DNA of 64,000 bases. Source: an uncultured Eubacteriales bacterium (lineage in GTDB: Bacteria > Bacillota > Clostridia > Christensenellales > Aristaeellaceae). Shown here one piece after another: positions 14,837 through 23,373 of this stretch. A model generated the notes under the pieces. That model saw only the letters and a program-made list of their open reading frames with translations. It was not told the DNA's origin and did not search any database. The stretch's first letter is position 1, and the number at the start of each line of letters is the position of its first letter. The stretch lies in assembly GCA_902793605.1 (NCBI GenBank), contig CADBEB010000001.1, positions 186,001 to 250,000 on the forward strand. Reading direction: 5' to 3'. Made by a program: the position numbers and the translations under genes.

Positions 14837-15007
14837 ATGGCTTACAAAATTTCTGAAGAGTGCATCAGCTGCGGTGCCTGTGCCGCTGAGTGCCCCGTTT
14901 CTGCCATCAGTGAAGGCGACGGAAAGTTCGAGATCAATCCTGAAACCTGCATTGAATGCGGTGCGTGTGCCGAAACATGCCCCGTTGGCGCCCCCGCCCA
15001 GGCCTGA
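14837..15007 (+). CDS. 2[4Fe-4S] ferredoxin, clostridial type
   Basis: This 56-residue protein starts at ATG 14837 behind GGAGGT (14824-14829). It contains two C-x2-C-x2-C-x3-C-P groups: CISCGACAAECP and CIECGACAETCP. This is the exact pattern of clostridial low-potential ferredoxins that carry electrons for pyruvate:ferredoxin oxidoreductase, hydrogenase and related enzymes in the cytoplasm. Internal symmetry of the two halves is clear. It is a single-gene unit with its own terminator. Confidence 0.95.
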   Translation: MAYKISEECISCGACAAECPVSAISEGDGKFEINPETCIECGACAETCPVGAPAQA

Positions 15008-15026
15008 CAAGGTTGCCAGACAGAAG

Positions 15027-15053
15027 AGCCATCTCTTGACGGGATGGCTTTTT
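15027..15053 (+). terminator. terminator of the ferredoxin gene
   Basis: AGCCATC (15027-15033) pairs with GATGGCT (15043-15049), followed by a T-run to 15053. Confidence 0.85.
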
Positions 15054-15065
15054 CGTATATACAGA

Positions 15066-15098
15066 AAACAAAACCTGCAGTAGATCGCCTACTGCAGG
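15066..15098 (-). terminator. terminator of tRNA-Lys
   Basis: A perfect 10-bp inverted repeat, CCTGCAGTAG (15074-15083) and CTACTGCAGG (15089-15098), with TTTTGTTTT following on the minus strand. Confidence 0.85.
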
Positions 15099-15101
15099 AA
15101 G

Positions 15102-15177
15102 TGGTACACCATTAGGGACTCGAACCCTAGACACCCTGATTAAGAGTCAGGTGCTCTACCAACTGAGCTAATGGTGC
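15102..15177 (-). tRNA. tRNA-Lys (anticodon CTT)
   Basis: On the minus strand, acceptor GCACCAT (15177-15171) pairs with ATGGTGT (one G-T pair); discriminator A is followed by an encoded CCA (15104-15102). The anticodon stem CCTGA/TCAGG encloses CTCTTAA, so the anticodon is CTT. The T-arm is TAGGG-TTCGAGT-CCCTA. Length is 76 nt. Confidence 0.95.
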
Positions 15178-15190
15178 TCAACAAGAAGAT

Positions 15191-15218
15191 ATTATACTCA
15201 TAATCTGCATATTGTCAA
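15191..15218 (-). promoter_or_regulatory. promoter of tRNA-Lys
   Basis: Minus strand TTGACA (15218-15213), 16-bp spacer, TATAAT (15196-15191), ending 13 bp before the tRNA. Confidence 0.85.
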
Positions 15219-15262
15219 GATAAGATTTTCTATATTTCAGGAATGTTTTTTGATTCATATTA

Positions 15263-15271
15263 TGATATAAT
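15263..15271 (+). promoter_or_regulatory. extended -10 promoter of mrnC-thyX-rlmB
   Basis: TGATATAAT (15263-15271) is a consensus -10 with the extended TGN motif. No good -35 is seen. Transcription from here would start near 15278, so an ATG at 15243 cannot be the mrnC start. Confidence 0.6.
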
Positions 15272-15302
15272 GAAATACAGCATGATGTGGAGGAATATGC
15301 CT

Positions 15303-15719
15303 TTGAGTCTTCGGTTTGAAAAGGTAATGGATGAACGGGAAGCATACCAGATGAATGTGCTCCGGCTTGCTTATCTTGGCGATTCCGTATGGGAAACGAT
15401 CATCCGTTATCATATGATCCTGAAGAAGCTCAATGTGCATCACCTTCATGAGCAGAGCGTCAAACGGGTAAACGCAGCTGCACAGGCGGAAATGCTTTCA
15501 CGGATCAGCGGTTCTCTCAGCGAAAATGAGGCGGAGATTGTCCGACGCGGAAGGAATGCTCATCCGAAACATACGGTTCCCAGGAACCAGCAACCTGAAA
15601 ATTATGCAGCGTCAACAGGCTTTGAAGCTTTGTTCGGATATCTCTATCTTACCGGACAGAATGACCGGATCAGAGAGTTATATCAGATCATAATGGAGCA
15701 GGAGAGTCAAAATGGCTGA
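15303..15719 (+). CDS. mrnC: Mini-ribonuclease 3
   Basis: Start chosen at TTG 15303, nine bases after GGAGG (15289-15293); ATG 15297 is in frame but only three bases from that site. This gives 138 residues. The single RNase III catalytic fold is seen in LRLAYLGDSVWETIIRYHM (catalytic Asp and Glu on the first helices) and GRNAHPKHTVPRNQQPENYAASTGFEALFGYLYL (second acidic site Glu). It lacks the double-stranded RNA-binding domain, as Mini-III proteins do. The family matures 23S rRNA ends. It overlaps thyX by 8 bp. Confidence 0.88.
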   Translation: MSLRFEKVMDEREAYQMNVLRLAYLGDSVWETIIRYHMILKKLNVHHLHEQSVKRVNAAAQAEMLSRISGSLSENEAEIVRRGRNAHPKHTVPRNQQPENYAASTGFEALFGYLYLTGQNDRIRELYQIIMEQESQNG

Positions 15720-16458
15720 ACAAAAGAAACTGAAAGTGGTCCTGATCCGTCACACATCTTCGCCCGAAGAGACGGTCTCCCTGGCAGCAAAGCTTTGTTA
15801 TTCAAAATCAACGATCGAAGATCTCCGTGAGAAGATCTCCCGGAAAGATCAGTCTGATTTTATTGAAAAGCTCATGAAGATGGGTCATGAGTCGGTCCTG
15901 GAGCATGCGAGTTTTACCTTTGGAATTGAAGGAGTGAGCCGGGTCCTGCTCGCACAGCTGACGCGTCACAGAATCGCGAGCTTCTCTGTGCAAAGCCAGC
16001 GCTATGTTTCCTATGAAAACGGTTTCGGCTATATCATCCCGGAGAGTATCGAGGCCCTCGGAGATGATGCCGTAAGCCGGTTTAAAGCCCAGATGGAAAC
16101 TGCAGAAGGATGGTATCGTGACTGGCAGAAGGCATTGGGACAGCAAGGAGAAAAATCAAATGAGGATGCCCGCTTTGTCCTTCCGAATGCTTGCGAAACA
16201 CGGATTATCGTGACCATGAACGCGCGTGAACTGCTGCATTTCTTCTCACTAAGGATGTGCAGTCGCGCTCAGTGGGAGATCCGGAACATGGCGGAACAAA
16301 TGTTTCTTCTATGCCTGAAAACAGCTCCTTCGATTTTCAGGGACGCAGGGCCGGCATGCCTTCGGGGAGCCTGTCCGGAAGGCGAAAAGAGCTGCGGAAA
16401 GGCCGGCAGGATCCGGGAAGCCCGTCAGGCATTGCTTACATCGATATCGGAGGAATGA
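15712..16458 (+). CDS. thyX: flavin-dependent thymidylate synthase ThyX
   Basis: This 248-residue protein starts at ATG 15712. It makes dTMP from dUMP using methylenetetrahydrofolate, FAD and NADPH. The ThyX signature RHRxxSxxxxSxRY is present as RHRIASFSVQSQRYVSYE (about residues 85-102), and the second conserved region as LRMCSRAQWEIRNMAEQMF (about 180-198). The gene lies between mrnC and rlmB, a common clostridial order, with overlaps or gaps of a few bases. No ThyA is seen in this window. Confidence 0.92.
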   Translation: MAEQKKLKVVLIRHTSSPEETVSLAAKLCYSKSTIEDLREKISRKDQSDFIEKLMKMGHESVLEHASFTFGIEGVSRVLLAQLTRHRIASFSVQSQRYVSYENGFGYIIPESIEALGDDAVSRFKAQMETAEGWYRDWQKALGQQGEKSNEDARFVLPNACETRIIVTMNARELLHFFSLRMCSRAQWEIRNMAEQMFLLCLKTAPSIFRDAGPACLRGACPEGEKSCGKAGRIREARQALLTSISEE

Positions 16459-16461
16459 TCC

Positions 16462-17355
16462 ATGGCATTTGACCGAACAAAAAACAATCGTAAAACACCC
16501 CGGGAATCAAGACAGGTAAGAACGGGTCAGAATAAAACAGAATCACGCGATTACAGCAGATTTGAATACAAAAATCCTTCTTCCGGTGTTCAAAGATCGA
16601 ATGAACGCAGTCAGAACAGCGAGAATGAGCGGGATCAGTATATCCTGACGGGCAGGAATCCGATCCGCGAAGCGCTGAAAAACCATCATGATCTTGAAAA
16701 ACTGCTTGTTCAGAAAGGCGAATTGAGTGGCTCGGCCAGGGAAATCGTTCAGAAAGCCAAAGAGCAGAAGGTTCAGATACAGATTGTTGAGAAAAGCCGG
16801 CTTGATGATATTGCAGCGCACCATCAGGGATTGATTGCCTATGCTTCAGCCTATCAGTATTCAACCGTTGAAGAAATCCTGGATACAGCAAAGAGCAGGG
16901 GAGAAGATCCTTTTATCGTTCTTCTGGACGGAGTGACCGATCCTCACAACCTGGGTGCAATTATCCGTACGGCAGAATGTGCAGGGGTTCATGGAATCAT
17001 TGTGCCCCAGCATCACAGCGTCGGATTGTCACCTGCAGCAGTCAAGGCATCGGCCGGGGCAGTTGAGTACGTGAAGGTTGCAAGGGTAACGAATCTTAAC
17101 AGAACCATTGAAATGCTCCAGAAGCAGAATATCTGGGTTTATGCGGTAACCATGAACGGTACCGACTACCGGAAATTGGATTTCCGCGGAGGTATTGCGC
17201 TTGTCATCGGCTCGGAAGAAGACGGAATCAGCCGCCTGATCGGTGAAAAATGCGATCACGCAGTTTCCCTTCCGATGGCTGGAAAGATCGACAGCCTGAA
17301 CGCATCGGTTGCAGCTGGGATCATGATGTATCAGGTGTTCAGCTGCAGAAACTGA
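16462..17355 (+). CDS. rlmB: 23S rRNA 2'-O-ribose methyltransferase RlmB (TrmH/SpoU family)
   Basis: This 297-residue protein starts at ATG 16462 behind GGAGGAATGATCC. A basic, probably disordered 50-residue N-terminus leads into the L30e-like substrate domain (ILTGRNPIREALKNHHDLEKL, then IQIVEKSRLDDIAAHHQG). The SPOUT methyltransferase follows, with motif 1 DGVTDPHNLGAIIRTAEC, motif 2 LVIGSEEDGISRL and motif 3 LPMAGKIDSLNASVAAGI forming the trefoil knot that binds SAM. The expected target is G2251 of 23S rRNA. It belongs to the mrnC-thyX-rlmB-sigH run. Confidence 0.9.
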   Translation: MAFDRTKNNRKTPRESRQVRTGQNKTESRDYSRFEYKNPSSGVQRSNERSQNSENERDQYILTGRNPIREALKNHHDLEKLLVQKGELSGSAREIVQKAKEQKVQIQIVEKSRLDDIAAHHQGLIAYASAYQYSTVEEILDTAKSRGEDPFIVLLDGVTDPHNLGAIIRTAECAGVHGIIVPQHHSVGLSPAAVKASAGAVEYVKVARVTNLNRTIEMLQKQNIWVYAVTMNGTDYRKLDFRGGIALVIGSEEDGISRLIGEKCDHAVSLPMAGKIDSLNASVAAGIMMYQVFSCRN

Positions 17356-17383
17356 AACCTGCAGATGATTATTCATACCATTA

Positions 17384-18118
17384 ATGACAGTGGAGATGAA
17401 ACAGAGCGTGTATAAAGAGGATCATCTGAGCAGTATGGAAAACAGACCTGAAGCGGAGCCAATCGAGCAGGATGAAGATGTATTTTCCGTACGCTATTCA
17501 GAGATGACCGACGAAGAGATCGTCCAGCTATGCCATAACGGGGATTCGCTGTCGGAAGAATACCTTCTAAACAAATACAAAAACTTCGTCCGATCAAAAG
17601 CAAGGAGCTATTTCCTGATCGGCGCAGACCATGAAGATATTGTTCAGGAAGGAATGATCGGCCTGTACAAAGCGATCAGGGATTTCAAACAGGAAAAACT
17701 CAGTTCATTCCGCGCGTTTGCCGAACTGTGCATCACCAGACAGATCATCACGGCGATCAAAACAGCGACGAGGCAGAAGCATATTCCGCTGAACAGCTAT
17801 GTATCCCTTAACAAACCGTTGTATGATGAAGAGAGCGACCGTACGCTGCTGGACATTCTGATGGAAGGCACCACAAGCAATCCGGAAGACATGATCATCA
17901 ATCAGGAAAACCTGGGTAATATACGTCAGAAGATTAACGAGGTCCTTTCCGGGCTTGAGCAGGAAGTTCTTGCGGCCTATCTGGACGGGAAAAGTTATCA
18001 GGAGATCGCAGAGGCACTTGGACGGCATGTCAAGAGCATAGACAACGCTCTTCAACGGGTCAAGCGCAAGCTTGAAAAATATCTTGAAGAAACCGCGGGC
18101 TATCGGCAGGATGATTAA
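17384..18118 (+). CDS. sigH: RNA polymerase sigma-H factor (SigH)
   Basis: Up to 244 residues. The start is uncertain: ATG 17384 has no clear ribosome binding site, and GTG 17408 or ATG 17434 would also fit. Region 2 is almost identical to Bacillus SigH: KNFVRSKARSYFLIGADHED and IVQEGMIGLYKAIRDF. It is followed by FAELCITRQIITAIKTATRQ, LNSYVSLNKPLYDEESDRTL, and region 4 (LSGLEQEVLAAYLDGKSYQE, helix-turn-helix). SigH directs transition-state and early sporulation genes in spore formers, but the gene also occurs in non-sporulating clostridia. It converges on an anti-sigma-like gene with a 4-bp overlap. Confidence 0.9.
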   Translation: MTVEMKQSVYKEDHLSSMENRPEAEPIEQDEDVFSVRYSEMTDEEIVQLCHNGDSLSEEYLLNKYKNFVRSKARSYFLIGADHEDIVQEGMIGLYKAIRDFKQEKLSSFRAFAELCITRQIITAIKTATRQKHIPLNSYVSLNKPLYDEESDRTLLDILMEGTTSNPEDMIINQENLGNIRQKINEVLSGLEQEVLAAYLDGKSYQEIAEALGRHVKSIDNALQRVKRKLEKYLEETAGYRQDD

Positions 18119-18681
18119 TCAGGCGTTTCTTTGAGCATTTCAAAGAAGGCCTCACATTTCCTCACGCCGTCCGACCATCCGATATACGGTGACTCTGCCG
18201 GCAGACTGATCGCAAGACCGGAAGACGTGGTGATTTCAAGATGGCCTTTCAGATCACTTACCATGTTATCCGGAGCAGGTTCCGAACCGGACCGGAGTAG
18301 TTCTGCCAGACGGACGATTTGCTCTGACAAGACCTGTTTGCCGCCTGGAGTGAGTTCCATGGATTCAATGGTATCCGGATCGATATCAGTGAACTCATTG
18401 AAAGCAATTGTCTCGGAAACACTGTTTCCTGCAGAGAAAGAATGAATCAGATGCTGTTCCTCTTCAGGAAGGAGCGGCTTTTTTCCATTCAGGAGAAATA
18501 CGCAGAGAATCATCAGAGCAACCGAAGAAAGAAGAACCGGGATAAACCTCAGCTGTTTTCCGGATAGTTTATCCTGCTGAAGGGAAGTATTCAGGATTCT
18601 TGTTTTCAGAACGTCGTCTGCCCTCAGGCCGTCAAGTGCCAGTTCGGTGATTTCCGGCAGGTTTTCGAGCTTGTTCAACAA
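18115..18681 (-). CDS. putative membrane anti-sigma factor
   Basis: This 188-residue protein starts at TTG 18681, seven bases after AAAGGAG, inside the end of the ECF sigma gene (7-bp overlap). An N-terminal cytoplasmic helix region (LPEITELALDGLRADDVLKT) precedes one membrane helix (RFIPVLLSSVALMILCVFLL, about 45-64). An extracytoplasmic domain of 120 residues has no recognised fold. Topology and coupling to an ECF sigma gene point to an anti-sigma factor whose outer part senses a signal. There is no zinc-binding HxxxCxxC motif, so it is not the ZAS type. Confidence 0.65.
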   Translation of the reverse strand: MLNKLENLPEITELALDGLRADDVLKTRILNTSLQQDKLSGKQLRFIPVLLSSVALMILCVFLLNGKKPLLPEEEQHLIHSFSAGNSVSETIAFNEFTDIDPDTIESMELTPGGKQVLSEQIVRLAELLRSGSEPAPDNMVSDLKGHLEITTSSGLAISLPAESPYIGWSDGVRKCEAFFEMLKETPD

Positions 18682-19193
18682 CTTTCGTCTCCTTTCAATT
18701 CTTCCTGCAGTTTGGTTCTTGCGCGGCTCAGCCTTGAGGATACGGTTCCTTCGGCAATGCCGAGCATTTCAGAGATTTCTGCAACACTGAACCCCTGGTA
18801 ATAGAACAGGAGAACCACTTCTTTGAATTCCGGCCTGAGACGGTTGACTGCTTCAGCCAGAATATAGCGATCTGCAGTGGCGCCGATCTCATCAGGGGCG
18901 GGGAAAAGTTCAAAGGAAGGATGTCCCAGGACGACCTTCCTGAACCAGGCGCCCCGCCAAAGGTCACGGCACCGGTTCAGAGCGACTTTCAGCAGCCACG
19001 CTTTCTCCCGGCCGGGCTCGAGATCCGGATGATTGACGATCAGGCGGACAAAAACATCCTGTGTCACATCCTCCGCCTGTTCACGGCTGCCAAGATAGTA
19101 ATACGAAACACGGAGGACATCCGTCGCATAAAGCCTGTAAAGCTCATCAAATGACAGCGGCATCCGGTCCGCCGCCACATCAGTTCCCTTCAA
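18675..19193 (-). CDS. ECF-family RNA polymerase sigma factor
   Basis: This 172-residue protein starts at TTG 19193 with AAAGG upstream. Region 2 is seen in FDELYRLYATDVLRVSYYYLGSR and AEDVTQDVFVRLIVNHPDL; region 4 in LRPEFKEVVLLFYYQGFSVAEISEMLGIAEGTVSSRLSRAR. It lacks regions 1 and 3, as extracytoplasmic-function sigmas do. It is coupled to the membrane protein gene downstream, the likely anti-sigma. The regulon cannot be read from this window, and no clear autoregulatory promoter is visible. The two genes are transcribed away from glgC. Confidence 0.9.
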   Translation of the reverse strand: MKGTDVAADRMPLSFDELYRLYATDVLRVSYYYLGSREQAEDVTQDVFVRLIVNHPDLEPGREKAWLLKVALNRCRDLWRGAWFRKVVLGHPSFELFPAPDEIGATADRYILAEAVNRLRPEFKEVVLLFYYQGFSVAEISEMLGIAEGTVSSRLSRARTKLQEELKGDESC

Positions 19194-19307
19194 TCAATAC
19201 ACACCTTTCCATACATAAAACGTATCGGAATCAAAGTTAATTCCCGGATTCTGAAAAATCATACTATAGAAAATTCCCATTCGCAAGGAAAAAGACCTGA
19301 ATTTGCG

Positions 19308-19365
19308 TTGACAGGCAAAATCGTTTGAATTACTCTTGACGAACATATCATGAAAAAGGTAAAAT
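19308..19365 (+). promoter_or_regulatory. tandem promoter candidates of glgC-glgD-glgA
   Basis: Two overlapping candidates: TTGACA (19308-19313), 17-bp spacer, TACTCT (19331-19336); and TTGACG (19336-19341), 18-bp spacer, TAAAAT (19360-19365). They lie in the 258-bp gap between the ECF sigma gene and glgC; the rest of this AT-rich gap holds no recognisable feature. Confidence 0.6.
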
Positions 19366-19451
19366 AACTGTAACGGAAAACAGTTCATTATTATGAACGT
19401 CATAATGTATCTGTTGTCATTGAATAACAATTCAAAGGAGCGTGTGAATTC

Positions 19452-20636
19452 GTGTTAAGAAAAAAGACATGTATTGCGATGCTTTTAGCTGGCGGACAGG
19501 GGAGCCGGCTCGGGATCCTGACAAAGAATGTTGCAAAGCCGGCAATTCCTTTCGGAGGCAAATACCGGATCATTGATTTCCCACTCAGCAACTGTACGAA
19601 CAGCGGTATTGATACTGTCGGCGTCCTGACCCAGTACCAGCCGCTTGAACTGAATGCCTACATCGGTAGCGGCGCACCATGGGATCTTGACATTTCAAAC
19701 GGCGGCGTTTTCGTATTGCCTCCCTATCAGAAGGCGACAAGCCTTGAATGGTATAAAGGAACTGCCAATGCGATCTACCAGAATATGGCATTCATCGAAC
19801 AGTACAACCCTGATTATGTTCTGATTCTAAGCGGAGACCATATCTACAAGATGGATTATAACGCCATGCTCGATTTCCATATTCGCAATGGCGCAGATGC
19901 CACGATTGCTGTCCGTGAAGTACCGTGGGAAGATACTTCACGATTCGGAATCATGAATACGGATTCGGCAGGAAAAATCGTCGAATTTGAAGAAAAACCG
20001 AAAAATGCCAAGAGCAACAAAGCGTCGATGGGCGTCTACATCTTCACGTGGGAAAAGCTTCGCTACTATCTGACCGAAGACGAAGCAGACAAAAAGAGCT
20101 CAAACGACTTTGGCAAGAATATCATTCCAAACATGCTGAACGACAAACAAGTCCTTTATGCTTATGACTTTGTCGGCTACTGGAAGGATGTCGGCACGAT
20201 CGAAAGCCTGTGGGAAGCCAATATGGATCTCCTTGAAAGTCCGATGCCGATTGATATGCACGATAAAAAATGGCGCATTTTTGCAAAGAATCCCGGAATG
20301 CCCCCGCATTATATTGCGGACGGAGCAACGGTTACCGATTCCCTGATTACAGAAGGATGTGAGGTTTACGGAAAAGTGAACCATTCTATCCTGTTCGCGG
20401 GTGTCATCATTGAAGAAGGCGCTAATGTCGAATACAGCGTGATCATGCCGGGAAGCGTTATCCGGCGCGGTGCGGTTGTGCGCCGTTCAATCCTTGCTGA
20501 AAATGCCACAGTAAGCGCCGGTGCTATTGTCGGCGAAAAGGAAGGAAATATCGCTGTGGTAGGTCAGGGCGTGAACGTCCCTGCTGGCGCTTCGGTAAGT
20601 GCCGGGCAGCAGGTTGATGAGAACACTGAATTCTGA
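19452..20636 (+). CDS. glgC: glucose-1-phosphate adenylyltransferase, catalytic subunit
   Basis: This 394-residue enzyme starts at GTG 19452 with AAAGGAG upstream. It makes ADP-glucose from glucose-1-phosphate and ATP, the first step of glycogen synthesis. The nucleotidyltransferase core has [15 protein letters not shown] (residues 9-23), [19 protein letters not shown] and the sugar-binding stretches FVLPPYQ and [10 protein letters not shown]. The C-terminal left-handed beta-helix ([19 protein letters not shown], then [14 protein letters not shown]) is present. In Firmicutes GlgC works in a heterotetramer with GlgD, which is encoded next. Confidence 0.95.
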   Translation: MLRKKTCIAMLLAGGQGSRLGILTKNVAKPAIPFGGKYRIIDFPLSNCTNSGIDTVGVLTQYQPLELNAYIGSGAPWDLDISNGGVFVLPPYQKATSLEWYKGTANAIYQNMAFIEQYNPDYVLILSGDHIYKMDYNAMLDFHIRNGADATIAVREVPWEDTSRFGIMNTDSAGKIVEFEEKPKNAKSNKASMGVYIFTWEKLRYYLTEDEADKKSSNDFGKNIIPNMLNDKQVLYAYDFVGYWKDVGTIESLWEANMDLLESPMPIDMHDKKWRIFAKNPGMPPHYIADGATVTDSLITEGCEVYGKVNHSILFAGVIIEEGANVEYSVIMPGSVIRRGAVVRRSILAENATVSAGAIVGEKEGNIAVVGQGVNVPAGASVSAGQQVDENTEF

Positions 20637-20671
20637 GTTTAAACAAAATACGAAAGGATGAGTTTTGTTAT

Positions 20672-21793
20672 ATGAAGGATGTAATGGGAATCATTTATAC
20701 AGGAGAGAATGATGCTCTCCTGCGCGAGCTGACCATTATCAGGGCGATCGCGGCGCTTCCTGTTGCCGGGCGTTTCCGCGTAATCGATTTCTTGGTTTCC
20801 AGCATGGTCAATGCAGGAATCAGGAACATCGGTGTGATCATGCAGAAGAATTATCACAGCCTGATGGACCATCTTGGATCCGGCAAGGAATGGGATCTTC
20901 ATGGGAAAATCAACGGGCTTCATATTCTTCCGCCGTTCCTGACCAGGGAAAATGTCGGATTATATCCGGGATCCCTTGATGCCCTTCGTTCCAATAATGA
21001 TTATCTTACAAGAAGCAAGCAGGAACTGATTGTCTTAAGCAACAGCACCATCATCTACAATGCGCACCTGGATGAGATGATCTCCTTTTATCAGAATACC
21101 GGGGCAGACATAACGTTACTCTATACCAGGGATCCCTCCATGAGAAGGGATGAATACGGAACCTATCTTTCCGTGGATGAGAGTGGAAATGTGAAGGATC
21201 TGGAGGTTCAGCCGACACATCCCACCTATGAAAACACTTTTATGCAGGTACTTGTAATCAAGCGGGAATTCCTTCGAGACATGGTCGACAAAGCCGTCGC
21301 ACATGGATTCCACAGCCTTGACAGGGATCTGCTGCTGCGCCTTGTGCAGGAAAAGCAGGCAAAAGTCAATGCATACGAATATAAAGGGATGTGCTGGAAT
21401 ATCGATTCGGTACAGAGTTATTTCAGGTTTAATCTTGATATACTGGATCCGGAAAAACGCAAAGGGCTTTTCCGTGAGGATCTGCCTGTCTTCACGAAAG
21501 TTCGTGATGAAATGCCGACGTATTACGGAGATCATTGCAAGACGATCAATTCCATGCTGGCGGACGGATGTCAGATTGAAGGGACTGTTGAAAACAGCAT
21601 TCTCTTCCGCGGAGTAAAGATCGCTCCGAATGCATATGTCAAGAATTGTATTATCATGCAGGACGGCCAGGTTCAGGAAGGCGCTTATCTTGAGAATTGT
21701 ATCCTTGACAAACAGGCTGTTATCAAGCGTAATGCCCGTCTGATCGGACCGGAAGCATATCCGATCGTTATCGCGAAAAATGTCGTAATTTAA
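20672..21793 (+). CDS. glgD: glucose-1-phosphate adenylyltransferase regulatory subunit GlgD
   Basis: This 373-residue protein starts at ATG 20672 behind GAAAGGATGAG. It shares the GlgC fold, but the N-terminus MGIIYTGENDALLRELTIIR lacks the GGxGxRL nucleotide loop, as GlgD proteins do. The inner region RFRVIDFLVSSMVNAGIRN and the C-terminal beta-helix (MLADGCQIEGTVENSILF) are kept. In Bacillus, GlgD enhances GlgC activity without being catalytic. The gene is 35 bp after glgC and 23 bp before glgA, so this is one operon. Confidence 0.93.
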   Translation: MKDVMGIIYTGENDALLRELTIIRAIAALPVAGRFRVIDFLVSSMVNAGIRNIGVIMQKNYHSLMDHLGSGKEWDLHGKINGLHILPPFLTRENVGLYPGSLDALRSNNDYLTRSKQELIVLSNSTIIYNAHLDEMISFYQNTGADITLLYTRDPSMRRDEYGTYLSVDESGNVKDLEVQPTHPTYENTFMQVLVIKREFLRDMVDKAVAHGFHSLDRDLLLRLVQEKQAKVNAYEYKGMCWNIDSVQSYFRFNLDILDPEKRKGLFREDLPVFTKVRDEMPTYYGDHCKTINSMLADGCQIEGTVENSILFRGVKIAPNAYVKNCIIMQDGQVQEGAYLENCILDKQAVIKRNARLIGPEAYPIVIAKNVVI

Positions 21794-21816
21794 CTTCTGA
21801 GGAGGCTCATTATCGA

Positions 21817-23310
21817 ATGAAAATACTGTTTGCTGCAAGTGAATCAGTTCCTTTTGTCAAGACAGGCGGGCTCGGTGATGTTGTCGGGGCCCTCGCGCCG
21901 GTTCTTGCCAAAGAAGGGCATGATGTACGCGTCATCATTCCTGAATTCAATACGATCCCTCAGGAATACATGCAAAAGCTGATACATGTATGTGATTTTG
22001 AAGTTCAGCTCGGCTGGAGACGCCAGTACTGCGGCATAGAAATGCTGGAAAAGGACGGCGTTAAATGGTATTTCATGGACAATAAATACTATTTCGGTCG
22101 TCCGTATATCTACGGTATGGGCGGTGATGAGTATGAACGATTCGGTTTCTTCTGCAGAGGCGTTCTCAATATGCTGCCGCTGATCGAATTCCAGCCTGAT
22201 GTGATCCATTCGCATGACTGGCAGAGCGGTATGATCCCGGCGCTGCTGAAGATCCAGTATGCGCATCTTCCGTTCTATGCCAATATCAGAACTGTCTTTA
22301 CCATTCACAACCTTCAGTATCAAGGAATATTCGGAATCCGTGAAGTTCAGGATATCCTCGGGCTCGGGGACAGCCTGTGGACAGAAGACAAACTGGAATG
22401 CTTCGGGTGTGCGAATTTCCTGAAAGCGGCACTTGTCTATACGGACCTGATCACTACAGTCAGCCCTTCCTATGCTGAGGAAATCCAGACGGCCTACTAC
22501 GGAGAACGGCTTGACGGGCTCCTTCGCGCCCGCAACAAGGACTTGTTCGGGGTACTGAATGGAATCGATATGAATGAGTACAATCCTGCTACCGATACAC
22601 GGATTGCTCAGAATTATTCCTATGAGCACCTTGAAGGGAAAGCTGCCTGCAAAAAAGCCCTCCAGGAAGAACTTGGCCTGGATATCAAACCCGATACACC
22701 GCTGATCGGAATGGTTGGGCGTCTGAGCAATCAGAAGGGCCTTGATCTTGTGGATTACGTCATTGCTGATATCATGCGCCAGGATGTTCAGCTTGTCGTT
22801 CTTGGAATGGGTGAAGGACGATACTTTAACCTTTTCAGCTGGGCAGAATCCGAATATAAGGGCAGAGTCGCCGCCCGGTTTACGATGGACCATGCACTGT
22901 CACACAGGATTTATGCCGGTGCGGATCTGTTCCTGATGCCCAGTCAGTTTGAGCCTTGCGGCTTGAGTCAGATGATCGCGATGAGATACGGAACTGTTCC
23001 GATCGTACGTGAAACCGGAGGACTTCGTGACACAGTCCTGAGTTACAACGAATTCAACGGCGATGGAAATGGCTTTACATTCTTCAATTATAATGCGCAT
23101 GATATGCTTCATACGATAGAGCGGGCGACAGAATACTACCACAATCAGAGAAGTATATGGAAAAACCTCCAGGAGAGAGGCATGCACGGGGACTACAGCT
23201 GGGACCGTTCTGCCAAGGAGTATTTGAAGCTTTATCAATCGCTGTTTGATGCTAAAGCTCCCGAGAAGGAAGAAACAAAAGGCCCGAATCCGGTTGTTGT
23301 TGATATCTGA
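21817..23310 (+). CDS. glgA: glycogen synthase (ADP-glucose)
   Basis: This 497-residue GT5 enzyme starts at ATG 21817 behind GAGGAGGCTC. It transfers glucose from ADP-glucose to glycogen. The N-terminal KTGGLGDVVGAL (residues 15-26) binds ADP-glucose; HSHDWQSGMIPAL, TIHNLQYQG, the KPDTPLIGMVGRLSNQKGLD segment and the C-terminal FLMPSQFEPCGLSQMIAMRYGT with GGLRDTV are all typical of GlgA. No branching enzyme or phosphorylase gene follows in this window. A hairpin with a T-rich tail comes 23 bp after the stop. Confidence 0.95.
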   Translation: MKILFAASESVPFVKTGGLGDVVGALAPVLAKEGHDVRVIIPEFNTIPQEYMQKLIHVCDFEVQLGWRRQYCGIEMLEKDGVKWYFMDNKYYFGRPYIYGMGGDEYERFGFFCRGVLNMLPLIEFQPDVIHSHDWQSGMIPALLKIQYAHLPFYANIRTVFTIHNLQYQGIFGIREVQDILGLGDSLWTEDKLECFGCANFLKAALVYTDLITTVSPSYAEEIQTAYYGERLDGLLRARNKDLFGVLNGIDMNEYNPATDTRIAQNYSYEHLEGKAACKKALQEELGLDIKPDTPLIGMVGRLSNQKGLDLVDYVIADIMRQDVQLVVLGMGEGRYFNLFSWAESEYKGRVAARFTMDHALSHRIYAGADLFLMPSQFEPCGLSQMIAMRYGTVPIVRETGGLRDTVLSYNEFNGDGNGFTFFNYNAHDMLHTIERATEYYHNQRSIWKNLQERGMHGDYSWDRSAKEYLKLYQSLFDAKAPEKEETKGPNPVVVDI

Positions 23311-23332
23311 ACCTGTTCTGAGGAGTCAGAAA

Positions 23333-23363
23333 GGATGTGTCTCACCGGGCACATCCTTATTTT
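23333..23363 (+). terminator. terminator after glgA
   Basis: GGATGTG (23333-23339) pairs with CACATCC (23350-23356), followed by TTATTTT. It covers the upstream ATG 23335 of the next frame, which supports the later start at 23374. Confidence 0.7.
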
Positions 23364-23373
23364 GGAGGTTGAT

